Source of the DNA: JBPCIX01 sp051005875
Lineage (GTDB): Bacteria > Actinomycetota > CADDZG01 > JAHWKV01
DNA length: 26,566 bases
Direction of reading: 5' to 3'
NCBI GenBank assembly: GCA_051005875.1
Contig: JBPCIX010000038.1
Coordinates: 1-26,566, forward strand
Below are positions 16,101-23,837 of the stretch, in pieces (positions within the stretch are counted from its first letter, which is position 1; the number at the start of each line of letters is the position of its first letter). A program made the translations under genes and the position numbers. The notes below the pieces were generated by a model that saw only the letters and a list, made by a program, of their open reading frames with translations, was not told where the DNA came from and did no database searches.

Positions 16101-16184
16101 AAATAGTCCAAATGGATATTTGTGGGAGGCCCGGTTAGTCCAAATGGCTATTTGGAAAGAGAGAAATAGTCCAGATAGATAGAT
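16101..16184. promoter_or_regulatory. Three helically phased copies of an AAATAG-N9-CTATTT motif
   Basis: The motif has arms AAATAG and CTATTT around a core TCCAAATGG (21 bp). Copies start at 16101 (20/21 to consensus), 16133 (18/21) and 16164 (16/21, right half decayed). Spacings are 32 and 31 bp, about three DNA turns, so bound proteins would sit on one face of the helix. The best copy-to-gene distance is about 85 bp from the NHL ATG. They are probable binding sites of the adjacent LuxR-type regulator. Confidence 0.65.
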
Positions 16185-16285
16185 TCGTGCTCAGGGCAGG
16201 GGTGGGGTTCCAAGAGAAGAGCAAAATCTAAGAACCTGAAGTGCCGGGAAGTGCTTACTGGGGGCAATGTCCCGTCTCAGCCGAG

Positions 16286-16306
16286 AAATAGCCATTTGGA
16301 CTATTT
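16286..16306. promoter_or_regulatory. Fourth, inverted copy of the AAATAG-N9-CTATTT motif
   Basis: This copy is the exact reverse complement of the 21-bp consensus. Its centre is 44 bp upstream of GTG 16340, close to where a LuxR-type activator would contact polymerase if the transcript is leaderless, suggesting autoregulation. Confidence 0.65.
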
Positions 16307-16339
16307 CAATACCCGCACCTTCGCTGTTAACTTTGTCTC

Positions 16340-16999
16340 GTGGCTCCAATTACCGTCCTCGTGGCCGACGCCCAGCATCTTTTTGCTCAGTCGCTAGTCG
16401 GCGTGCTGAAAGCCTTTCCTGAGTTCCAGGTTTTTGACGAGTTCCCTATTACAGGGTCAGGAGTAACGGACATCGCTAAAATTCTTCATCCAGACGTGAT
16501 CGTGCTCGACTACTGGATCAGCGACATGGGAGGCCCAGTGGCGATACAAAGGATTATCGCCAAGATTCCAGGATGCAAGGTGCTGGTCCTGTCCTGGTTT
16601 CATGGCCCCCGTGAGATCAAAAACACCCTGGACGCAGGCGCAGTGGGATTCTTGCCTAAGAGCGTTACGGTCGAGCAGGTCGCCGAAGGGATCAAACGTG
16701 CCCACGCAGGTGAAAAGCCGGTCTTCGCCGAGGAGTTGGGTGAATTGTTCCAAACAATTTCCGCCCGCGGCAGCGACGTTAATGAGGTCTCCAAGCGGTT
16801 TCAGCATCTAACCGGTCGGGAGATCCATGTGCTCAAAGTCTTGAGCAGGGGGCTTTCCATAGAGGAGGCGGCCAAAGACCTTCTGATAAGCAAGGCGACA
16901 TTGAGGGCACACGTCCGCAGCATCCTGAAGAAGAGTGGCACCAAATCCCGCAGCGAGGCTGTAGCCCTGGCCCTTTACTGTGGCCTGCTGCAAGTCTGA
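16340..16999 (+). CDS. Orphan NarL/LuxR-type response regulator
   Basis: A 219-residue two-domain regulator. The receiver domain (1-125) has phospho-acceptor D57 in VIVLDYW, S85, and K107 in PKS; of the usual pair of acids near the N terminus only D10 remains, with A11 in place of the second, so Mg2+ binding and phosphorylation may be weak or altered. The LuxR helix-turn-helix (157-219) reads LTGREIHVLKVLSRGLSIEEAAKDL, then the recognition helix with LRAHVRSILKK. No histidine kinase is nearby. The start is GTG 16340. Four palindromic sites in the upstream gap suggest it controls itself and the divergent NHL gene. Confidence 0.9.
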   Translation: MAPITVLVADAQHLFAQSLVGVLKAFPEFQVFDEFPITGSGVTDIAKILHPDVIVLDYWISDMGGPVAIQRIIAKIPGCKVLVLSWFHGPREIKNTLDAGAVGFLPKSVTVEQVAEGIKRAHAGEKPVFAEELGELFQTISARGSDVNEVSKRFQHLTGREIHVLKVLSRGLSIEEAAKDLLISKATLRAHVRSILKKSGTKSRSEAVALALYCGLLQV

Positions 17000-17024
17000 C
17001 GTTAGCCGCTGGTCCAAAGATGCG

Positions 17025-18236
17025 CTAGTAGTGAGGAGATCCCCGCGCCGAGCCGGGGGGCTCTAAGGTGAAGTTGCCGGGGCCGCCCAGGAGGTTGTGG
17101 CCTTGGTGGGTCTTCAAATAATGATGCCATGCGCAAAGGCGAGCAAGGTTCGGCAGGCAGGTGGGACCGCCTTTTTCCATGGGGACAATGTGATCGATTT
17201 CTAGTCGCTTTCTCTGCCCGCATCCGGGCACTACGCAGACCGGGTCACGGGCCTCAAGGGCGGTTCGAAGCTTCGATGGAATGACCCGCCCCTTGTGAGC
17301 GACCGCTTTGATGTCCACTCCGTCGGTCACCAGCACCGCCAGGAAGCAGTCATTCAGCATCAAGCGGGCGGTTGAAACAGGGACCGGGCCGACTCCGGGG
17401 ATCTCACAAGTCTGCTCCCCCTCGACCGACCCTCGTACGAGGGCCGAGTGATCGACCATCACGTGGACCATGCTGGCGGGACCCCGGGAGCCTGAAGCAG
17501 CGCCGGACTTGGATTCGGCGGCCATCGCCACAAGGGCGTCTGCAGCCCACGCCTGGTCGGGTTCTTTTCGCCCGAGCTTGCTGGCTTGCTTGGCGATCTC
17601 GCGCTTGAAGGGCTCAAGGGCCGCCAGCAAGGAGGCGCCGGCGTCGGGTGTCAGCTTGGCCTCCAGGCAAAAGGCGCCCATGTGGTCGCTCCAGGTACGC
17701 AGGTAGCGGGTGCGCCTGATTGACTCGTATCTTCCACGCTCATCGCCTGCCGCAGCGGCTTTTACCTTGTTGCAGTGCTCTTTTAGTCTTTTGACTCCCT
17801 CGAACTTGGCTACTTCAAGGAGCTCTTTTTCTGAAGAAGGCCGGGCTGATGCGGCAGAGGCGATCTCAATTGCCTGGACCTCGGACAACTCGCCCGACCT
17901 GACCGCTTCATCTGTTGCAGACAGACCAGACAGACGATTGGCGGTTTCCAGCACCGCAATGGCGTTTCCCTCTGAGGAGCCGGTCCGCCGGGCCATCCAA
18001 CCGGCCGCGGAGCGGTCGCCATCGAGGCGCCAGCTGCCGGAGTTGCTGACCCGCCGGGCGGCAAGAGCTTTGGCTGCCGCCGCTGAGTGCTCCATCTTGG
18101 CAAAGTCGACCACCAGTTCTTTGGCGAATTCAGCATCCAACTCCTCAGGCCGGAGCCTATGAGCAAGATCCTGCACGATTGCCAAAGCCGCCTTTACTTC
18201 CGCCCGGTCGGGAATCGCCGCTTTTATATCGAACAT
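17025..18236 (-). CDS. DUF222 domain HNH endonuclease family protein
   Basis: A 403-residue protein, full length for the family: an N-terminal DUF222 region (about 1-240, with RRVSNSGSWRLDGDRSAAGW and LTPDAGASLLAALEPF), then a C-terminal HNH domain (CVVPGCGQRKRLEIDHIVP, GGPTC, WHHYLKTHQGH). ATG 18236 is preferred over TTG 18266. It is a close paralogue of the truncated gene at the left edge, in opposite orientation 16.5 kb away, and both DNA and protein are similar. The function is unproven; nuclease activity is implied by the HNH residues. Confidence 0.9.
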   Translation of the reverse strand: MFDIKAAIPDRAEVKAALAIVQDLAHRLRPEELDAEFAKELVVDFAKMEHSAAAAKALAARRVSNSGSWRLDGDRSAAGWMARRTGSSEGNAIAVLETANRLSGLSATDEAVRSGELSEVQAIEIASAASARPSSEKELLEVAKFEGVKRLKEHCNKVKAAAAGDERGRYESIRRTRYLRTWSDHMGAFCLEAKLTPDAGASLLAALEPFKREIAKQASKLGRKEPDQAWAADALVAMAAESKSGAASGSRGPASMVHVMVDHSALVRGSVEGEQTCEIPGVGPVPVSTARLMLNDCFLAVLVTDGVDIKAVAHKGRVIPSKLRTALEARDPVCVVPGCGQRKRLEIDHIVPMEKGGPTCLPNLARLCAWHHYLKTHQGHNLLGGPGNFTLEPPGSARGSPHY

Positions 18237-18293
18237 ATGTACGATAATAAGGGCGACCGCCGACAAAACCAGCCGCTATCAGACTATCCGGGC

Positions 18294-18335
18294 AAAGTTT
18301 TTTGAAAAAAGTTGGCTGTGCCGAGGAGCCGGCTA
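18294..18335 (-). terminator. Possible intrinsic terminator of leuS
   Basis: Just after the leuS stop the minus strand carries GCCG-loop-CGGC followed after 9 nt by a run of six T, then a short self-complementary T6-C-A6 stretch. The stem is only four pairs, so this is a tentative call. Confidence 0.4.
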
Positions 18336-20876
18336 ACCTCCGTCGGAAGTAGACGGATATACCAGGTTCACCAGGCGGGGCGGGACTGCGATTACTCTGT
18401 CGGGCGTTTGGCCGTTTGACATAGTCTTTACCTTTTCGCTGCTAAGCGCTATTTGTTCCATTTCTTCCTTGGATACTTCTGCGTCGACCTCGGCCCTGTC
18501 CCTGACCTTGCCGTTCACTTGAATCACCATCGTTACTCGGGCTGCCTTGATCAAATTCTCTTCGTACTCAGGCCACGCCGCCAAATGAATGGAATCTTCA
18601 TTCCCGTATCTGTGCCACAGCTCCTCGGTAAGGAAGGGCGCCACCGGCGCAAGCAGCTTCAGAAACGCCTCAGCGGCCGGCCGGGGAACCGGCCCGTTCA
18701 ACTTTGAGAATTCGTTGACCAACTCCATCATTCGCGAGATGGCCGTATTGAATCCGAACTCTTCCATATCCGCCGTGACCTTCGCGATCGTTCGATGCAC
18801 CGCCCGGTTTAGGTCTTCGGGGACTTCGACGTCCGAGACATCCGACAGGATTCGCCAAACCCGCGACAGCCAACTGTGGGCGACTCTGCCGATTTCTTCG
18901 ATCCCGTCGGCCGGAAAATCGTAGTCGGCCCCCGGCGGGCCGCAGAACAAAATAAAGGTGCGGGCCGAGTCGGCGCCGAAGCGCCCTATTACATCGGCGG
19001 CCTCAATTGCGTTGCCCCTGGATTTTGACATCTCGGCCCCCTCGGCCGAAATCGAACCCTGGTTGAACAAGCGCGGGAAGGGCTCAGAAAACGGGACCAT
19101 TTCCAGATCCTCGAAAAACTTGGTGAAGAACCTCGCGTATATAAGGTGCATGACGGCGTGTTCGGTCCCACCGATGTATTGATCCACCGGTCCCCAAGCG
19201 GCGACCTGGCCTGGGTCAAAAGGAGCCGAAGAATTCTTCGGATCGCAGTACCGCAAGAAATACCAGGATGAGTCGAAAAATGTATCGAGAGTGTCGGTTG
19301 ACCGCTTGGCCGCGCCGGCGCACTTCGGGCACAGGACATTCACGAAATCGGGGACCCGCGCAAGAGGGCTGACGGCCTCGTCAGGATCGCCCTCGGCGAC
19401 TCCGGCCGGAGCTGATGACCCGCCCGTCTCGGCCGTGGGCAAATCCGGCAATCTCACCGGCAGTTCATCATAAGGGACGGCCACCTCGCCACATTTGGAG
19501 CAATGCACGATGGGTATCGGGGTCCCCCAGTACCGCTGCCGCGAGACCAACCAGTCGCGTTGACGGTAGTTGATCATCGCTCGCCCTCTGTCATGCTCTT
19601 CGAGCCAGTCGATGATCTGGTCGATCCCCTCTTGCTCTTCCGGCACCACCACCGTTCCGTTGAAGTGCTCGGAGTTGACCAGGACCCCGGCCCCCGTATA
19701 TGCCTCGGTCATAGTGTCTTGGTCAAGCTCTTCAGCTTCCGGTTGAATTACTACCCTTACCGGTATCCCATGTTGATGAGCAAATTCAAAATCTCTTTGA
19801 TCGTGCGCCGGAACCGCCATGATCGCTCCAGTCCCGTAGCCCATCAAAACGTAGTCGGCCGCCCACACCGGGATTTCTTCGCCGTTGACGGGGTTGATGG
19901 CGACCGCCGGAAGCGCCATGCCTTTTCTTAAGCCCTTGGCGGCCACTCTGTCGACGTCGCTTTGGCGCCTTACCTCTTCGACAAACTCGTGGTACGAACC
20001 TTCCAGATCGGTGCCCTTTACGAGCTGCGCCGCAAGCGGATGCTCGGCGGCCATCACAAAATATGTCGCCCCCCACAACGTGTCAGGGCGGGTGGTGAAC
20101 ACGGGAAGCTCTATTAGGTCATCGTCGGACTCGGCATGATGTGGCCTGATTTGGAAGCTGACCTCGGCCCCCCGGCTGCGGCCGATCCAATGACGTTGCT
20201 GCGAGAGAATCGACTCAGACCAATCGAGCCCCTCCATCTCGTCAAGAAGCCGGTCGGCATAGTCGGTGATTTTGAGGAACCATTGGGTGAGATCACGGAT
20301 CTCAGGTGGCGATCCGCACCGCCAGCAGACTCCGGTCGAAAGCTGTTCTTTCGCCAGCACCGTCTTGTCGACCGGGCACCAGTTTACGGCTGAGGTCTTT
20401 CTGTACGCTAGACCCCGCTCGTACATTTGGAGAAAGATCCACTGGTTCCACCTGTAGTAGTCAGGCTCGCAGCTCACAACCTCGCGGTCCCAGTCGTACG
20501 AATAGCCGAGCCGCTTGAACGACGAGCGCATTTTGGCCACGTTGCCCAGCGTCCATTCCCGAGGGTGGACTCCCCGTTTCATTGCAGCATTCTCGGCCGG
20601 CAAGCCGAATGCGTCGTAGCCCATGGGGTGCATGACCTCGAAGCCCTTCATCCGCCAGTAACGTGCCATTGCGTCTGCGATCGAATAATTCTCGACATGC
20701 CCCATGTGCAAGTCGCCCGACGGGTACGGGAACATTTCCATGACCCAACGTTTACTTTTGCGGTCGGGCAGGGCGGGCGCCGAGTACAAGCGGTCGGCTT
20801 CCCAAACTTCCGCCCAGCGCTGTTCAAACGTCGCCGGGTCGTATCTTTCAACCATGACACTAACGTATCGCACCAT
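18333..20876 (-). CDS. leuS: Leucyl-tRNA synthetase
   Basis: An 847-residue class I synthetase that charges tRNA-Leu. The HIGH motif is HMGH (57-60, within YPSGDLHMGHV). A zinc knuckle WCPVDKTVL...CWRCG is followed by the CP1 editing domain (TTRPDTLWGATY), and the KMSKS loop reads EMSKS (SAEGAEMSKSRGN). The anticodon-binding and C-terminal domains are complete. The start is ATG 20876 or ATG 20855; the latter opens MVERYDPATFE, the more usual family start. It is divergent from mntR across 41 nt, so the mntR operator may also affect it. In related genomes leuS directly precedes comEA; here 5.4 kb separates them. Confidence 0.97.
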   Translation of the reverse strand: MVRYVSVMVERYDPATFEQRWAEVWEADRLYSAPALPDRKSKRWVMEMFPYPSGDLHMGHVENYSIADAMARYWRMKGFEVMHPMGYDAFGLPAENAAMKRGVHPREWTLGNVAKMRSSFKRLGYSYDWDREVVSCEPDYYRWNQWIFLQMYERGLAYRKTSAVNWCPVDKTVLAKEQLSTGVCWRCGSPPEIRDLTQWFLKITDYADRLLDEMEGLDWSESILSQQRHWIGRSRGAEVSFQIRPHHAESDDDLIELPVFTTRPDTLWGATYFVMAAEHPLAAQLVKGTDLEGSYHEFVEEVRRQSDVDRVAAKGLRKGMALPAVAINPVNGEEIPVWAADYVLMGYGTGAIMAVPAHDQRDFEFAHQHGIPVRVVIQPEAEELDQDTMTEAYTGAGVLVNSEHFNGTVVVPEEQEGIDQIIDWLEEHDRGRAMINYRQRDWLVSRQRYWGTPIPIVHCSKCGEVAVPYDELPVRLPDLPTAETGGSSAPAGVAEGDPDEAVSPLARVPDFVNVLCPKCAGAAKRSTDTLDTFFDSSWYFLRYCDPKNSSAPFDPGQVAAWGPVDQYIGGTEHAVMHLIYARFFTKFFEDLEMVPFSEPFPRLFNQGSISAEGAEMSKSRGNAIEAADVIGRFGADSARTFILFCGPPGADYDFPADGIEEIGRVAHSWLSRVWRILSDVSDVEVPEDLNRAVHRTIAKVTADMEEFGFNTAISRMMELVNEFSKLNGPVPRPAAEAFLKLLAPVAPFLTEELWHRYGNEDSIHLAAWPEYEENLIKAARVTMVIQVNGKVRDRAEVDAEVSKEEMEQIALSSEKVKTMSNGQTPDRVIAVPPRLVNLVYPSTSDGG

Positions 20877-20891
20877 TCCGTTTGCAGAATT

Positions 20892-20907
20892 TTTAGTCTC
20901 GACTAAA
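20892..20907. promoter_or_regulatory. Perfect MntR/DtxR-type operator palindrome over the promoter
   Basis: TTTAGTC-TC-GACTAAA is a perfect 7-bp inverted repeat and resembles DtxR-family boxes. It overlaps a -10 candidate TAAACT (20904-20909), 8 nt before GTG 20918, and is 17 bp after TTTGCA (-35 candidate). Binding by the encoded regulator would block its own operon and may affect the divergent leuS. Confidence 0.75.
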
Positions 20908-20917
20908 CTTATTTTTC

Positions 20918-21583
20918 GTGAAGACCTCAGAATCAGTTCAGGACTACCTAAAAGCCATTTACTCGCTCACCGAAAGCGGCGCCGAAGTCACGACGTCGGC
21001 AATTGCTCAAAGACTCCAGATCAGCCCGGCTTCGGTCACAGCCATGGTCAAGCGATTGGCTGAAAACGGTCACCTGCGGCACCAGCGGTATCGCGGCGTG
21101 GAGTTGACGGAAAGCGGCTTGGCGCTGGCGCTCGAAGTTATTCGTCACCACCGGCTCCTGGAGGCCTACCTCCATAAGAGCCTGGGAGTTTCGTGGGACA
21201 AGGTTCACGACGAAGCCGAAGTGCTCGAGCACGCCATTTCCGAAGATTTAGAGGACCGCATATCCGCCGCGCTTGGGAATCCAAGTCACGATCCGCACGG
21301 CGATCCCATTCCGCCCAAAAGGGGCAAGCCCAAGGTTGTGCACCATTCACCCTTGGCCGAGAGCGCCGCCGGCCCGGCTAAGGTAGAGCGAGTTTCTGAT
21401 CGAGACCCTGCGGCCCTCAGGTATCTGGGCAAACTGGGGCTGAGACCAGGCGCCTCAATCACGGTGGACGAACAGAGTCCTTTTGGGGGCCCGGTCTGGG
21501 TGAAAGTCGGCAAGAAGCGCCACGCCGTTGGGCGCGAGCTTGCAGGTTTGATTTACGTGTCTCGCCCTGGAGCTGCCGGTTGA
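20918..21583 (+). CDS. mntR: DtxR-family metal-dependent regulator with MntR-like ligands
   Basis: A 221-residue DtxR-family protein: winged helix (1-65, ISPASVTAMVKRLAENGHL recognition helix), dimerisation and metal domain (70-130, RHHRLLEAYL, DEAEVLEHAISEDLEDRI, DPHGDPIP) and a C-terminal FeoA/SH3-like domain (155-219). At the selectivity positions it has D9 and E101 where iron sensors such as IdeR have Met and Cys, and it keeps E104 and H105. In Bacillus MntR the equivalent Asp and Glu favour Mn2+, so manganese is the likelier ligand; the other MntR position (E11) is Lys here. The start is GTG 20918. Its stop overlaps the next gene as TTGA, and the palindrome just upstream suggests autoregulation. 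Confidence 0.85.
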   Translation: MKTSESVQDYLKAIYSLTESGAEVTTSAIAQRLQISPASVTAMVKRLAENGHLRHQRYRGVELTESGLALALEVIRHHRLLEAYLHKSLGVSWDKVHDEAEVLEHAISEDLEDRISAALGNPSHDPHGDPIPPKRGKPKVVHHSPLAESAAGPAKVERVSDRDPAALRYLGKLGLRPGASITVDEQSPFGGPVWVKVGKKRHAVGRELAGLIYVSRPGAAG

Positions 21584-22629
21584 GGCTATCCAAACGGCCG
21601 GCTTCGGCCGGGCCTAAGCTCAGCCGCCGGCAATTACTGGCAGCCGGCTCAGTCGGTGCCGCCGGAGCCGTCTCGCAAAAACTGTTCGGAAGCTCAGCGA
21701 CGGCCGAAGCGGGTTCCCACGGACATGCTCAACCTTCTTTGACTCACGATCAAGGCGGCGGGGGTTCGCACTTTGGCAATCTTTCCGTCGGGGAAGTGGA
21801 TCTTTCACGCAACAATCCTTCGGATTATCTGAGGGACTTCGATTACGGAACCGTATCGAAAATGCCCGACGGGCGGACGCTGCGAGAATTCGAAGTTACG
21901 TCCGTTGATGTGCAGATCGAGGTTGCGCCCGGTGTTTACTTCGATGCGTGGGCCTACAACGGCAGGGTTCCGGGGCCGACCATCCGGGCAACCGAGGGCG
22001 ACCTGGTCCGAATCAATTTCACAAACGCCGGTTCCCATCCCCACACCATGCATTTCCATGGTTTCCACGCGGCCGGCATGGATGGAGTTTTCGAGCTGGT
22101 CGGCAAGAGCGAGGAATTCACCTATGAGTTCGTAGCGGAACCTTTCGGGTTGCATCTTTACCATTGCCATACTCCTCCGCTCAAGCGCCACATTCACAAG
22201 GGCCTTTACGGGGTTTTTATTGTCGATCCGGCCGTTGGACGTCCTGCTGCCGACGAGATGGTGATGGTGATGAACGGCTTCGATACCAATTTCGACGGGG
22301 GCAATGAGTTCTATGCCGTAAACACCGTGGCGCATCACTATATGCGGCACCCAATCAAGCTCAAGACCGGGGAGTTGTCTCGAATTTACCTCGTCAACAC
22401 CACGGAGTTCGACCTGGTGAATTCATTTCACTCGCACGCCACCTTCTTTAATGAATACCCCACCGGTACAAAGCTGACGCCGGATAACTTCACCGATACG
22501 ATCATCCTCGGCCAAGGCCAGCGCTCGATTCTCGAGCTTACCTACAAGTTGCCCGGGCTTTACATGTTCCATGCCCACGTCTCTGAGTTCGCCGAGCTGG
22601 GCTGGGCCGGAATGTTCGAGGTCGAATGA
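21580..22629 (+). CDS. Tat-exported two-domain multicopper oxidase
   Basis: A 349-residue exported oxidase. A twin-arginine signal (SRRQLLAAGSVGAAG) is at 15-29. Two cupredoxin domains follow. Four HxH pairs supply eight trinuclear-site ligands: H158/H160, H195/H197, H284/H286, H331/H333. The type-1 site is in domain 1: H155, C196 (YHCH), H204, with L209 at the axial position where nitrite reductases have Met. The layout resembles NirK, but the catalytic Asp of NirK is His here, which argues against nitrite reduction and for an oxygen-reducing oxidase of the T1-in-domain-1 class. The start is TTG 21580, coupled to mntR, and its stop overlaps the ZIP gene as ATGA. The substrate (Mn, Fe, Cu or other) cannot be read from sequence; the operon suggests a metal. 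Confidence 0.88.
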   Translation: MRLSKRPASAGPKLSRRQLLAAGSVGAAGAVSQKLFGSSATAEAGSHGHAQPSLTHDQGGGGSHFGNLSVGEVDLSRNNPSDYLRDFDYGTVSKMPDGRTLREFEVTSVDVQIEVAPGVYFDAWAYNGRVPGPTIRATEGDLVRINFTNAGSHPHTMHFHGFHAAGMDGVFELVGKSEEFTYEFVAEPFGLHLYHCHTPPLKRHIHKGLYGVFIVDPAVGRPAADEMVMVMNGFDTNFDGGNEFYAVNTVAHHYMRHPIKLKTGELSRIYLVNTTEFDLVNSFHSHATFFNEYPTGTKLTPDNFTDTIILGQGQRSILELTYKLPGLYMFHAHVSEFAELGWAGMFEVE

Positions 22630-23837
22630 ACAAGGTGGCCCCCCCTGTTGAATCCGGCGAAAGCAAAACCCCCCCGGAGGCGGTAAAACCTAAGCCGCTT
22701 TTGGCGCTGTTGCCGCTGATTCTTCTTGTCGCTCTCGTGGCGATCTTTCTGAAAGTCGGACCTGCCGGAGTCTTCCCCGGCGACTTCCCGCCTGTCGAAG
22801 AACTGAGCTTTGGCCGCGTAACGCTCGATCCGGGTCATATCAAGCTGGTGGTCACCAACGGCGGTCCGTCGCCGGTTCAAATTTCTCAGGTCCTGGTCGA
22901 CGACGCCCTCTGGGAGTTTGAAACAAGCTCATCGGCGCCGATCCCCCGGCTCGGCTCCAGGATACTGACAATCAAGTATCCCTGGGTCGCTGGCGAGCCG
23001 GTGGTTATCGGGCTTATTTCGACATCGGGGACCACCTTCGAGCACGAGATCGGTGTCGCCGCCGCCACTCCCAAGGTGGACTTTGGCTTTCTGTGGGCAT
23101 TTGCCCTGCTGGGCATTTACATCGGACTGGTTCCAGTCCTTTTGGGGATGACCTGGATGCCGTTTCTCCGGACCCTATCGGCCGGTTGGCTTAACTTTTT
23201 CATGGCCTTCACAGCCGGAGTGTTGGTATTTCTGGGAGTCGAAACCCTGGTTGAAGCAATTGAAAAGGCGGCGGAGTTGCCGGCGGCTTTGGGTGGGATC
23301 GGCGTGGTGACTTTCGGGGCAGTCGGAGCATTTGCGCTGATCTTCGCTGCGAGCCGCAAACTTCAAGCCCGTACCGGCGTTAATCCCCGGATGGTAACTG
23401 CCGTAACCGTCGCTGCCGGTATCGGAATCCACAACCTCGGCGAGGGCCTCGCGGTCGGCGCAGCTTATCGCCTGGGCGAAATCGCACTGGGGGCGTTTCT
23501 TGTCATCGGATTCGCCGTCCACAATACGACCGAGGGTATGGGAATAGTGTCGATCCTTGGAAGGGCGAAGACACCGATAATGTCGCTGCTCGGCCTGGGG
23601 TTGCTGGCAGGACTTCCTACGGTTGCGGGGGCCTGGATAGGCGCGTTTTTCTATTCCCCCGTGCTCGCGACGGCATTTCTTGCAATCGCAGCCGGTGCAA
23701 TTGCCGAGGTCGTAGTTGATGTGTTGGGGATCGTCAGAAAGCAATCCCCCGGTGGGCTTTCCGCCCCACCCGTGCTCGCCGGTCTGGCCACAGGCGTTGT
23801 GCTCATGTACCTGACCGGAATACTCGTGGCGGCATGA
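22626..23837 (+). CDS. ZIP-family metal transporter with N-terminal extracytoplasmic domain
   Basis: A 403-residue membrane protein. An N-terminal anchor (25-43) is followed by a roughly 100-residue beta-rich extracytoplasmic segment (about 45-148) and then eight or so membrane helices. The ZIP metal-site motifs are H269-N-x-x-E273 (GIHNLGEGLA) and H299-N-x-x-E303 (VHNTTEGMG), with E361 in a later helix. ZIP proteins import divalent metals such as Zn, Fe or Mn. Plain ZIPs lack the soluble N-terminal domain, which may receive metal from, or dock with, the multicopper oxidase encoded just upstream. ATGA overlaps at both ends indicate coupled translation. Confidence 0.86.
   Translation: MNKVAPPVESGESKTPPEAVKPKPLLALLPLILLVALVAIFLKVGPAGVFPGDFPPVEELSFGRVTLDPGHIKLVVTNGGPSPVQISQVLVDDALWEFETSSSAPIPRLGSRILTIKYPWVAGEPVVIGLISTSGTTFEHEIGVAAATPKVDFGFLWAFALLGIYIGLVPVLLGMTWMPFLRTLSAGWLNFFMAFTAGVLVFLGVETLVEAIEKAAELPAALGGIGVVTFGAVGAFALIFAASRKLQARTGVNPRMVTAVTVAAGIGIHNLGEGLAVGAAYRLGEIALGAFLVIGFAVHNTTEGMGIVSILGRAKTPIMSLLGLGLLAGLPTVAGAWIGAFFYSPVLATAFLAIAAGAIAEVVVDVLGIVRKQSPGGLSAPPVLAGLATGVVLMYLTGILVAA

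Larger units (their letters stand above)
16018..16339. other. 322-bp divergent regulatory region without a gene
   Basis: No coding frame is supported. It separates the NHL gene (leftward) from the response regulator (rightward) and holds four copies of a palindromic motif (separate entries), the NHL ribosome-binding site, and a short REP-like hairpin near 16258-16273 (GGGGCA/TGTCCC). Confidence 0.7.

Noticed and set aside
16230..16276. REP or miniature transposon relic (GGGAAGTGCTTACTG and GGGGCA/TGTCCC)
   Set aside because: The hairpin is short and only one copy occurs in the window, so I list it only as a note within the intergenic entry.
20877..20917. T-box or leucine leader upstream of leuS
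   Set aside because: The gap is only 41 nt and shared with a divergent gene, too short for a T-box or attenuator.
21580..22629. Copper nitrite reductase (NirK) identity for the oxidase
   Set aside because: The catalytic Asp position is His and the four HxH pairs indicate a trinuclear site, so an oxygen-reducing oxidase is more likely, though the fold is related.
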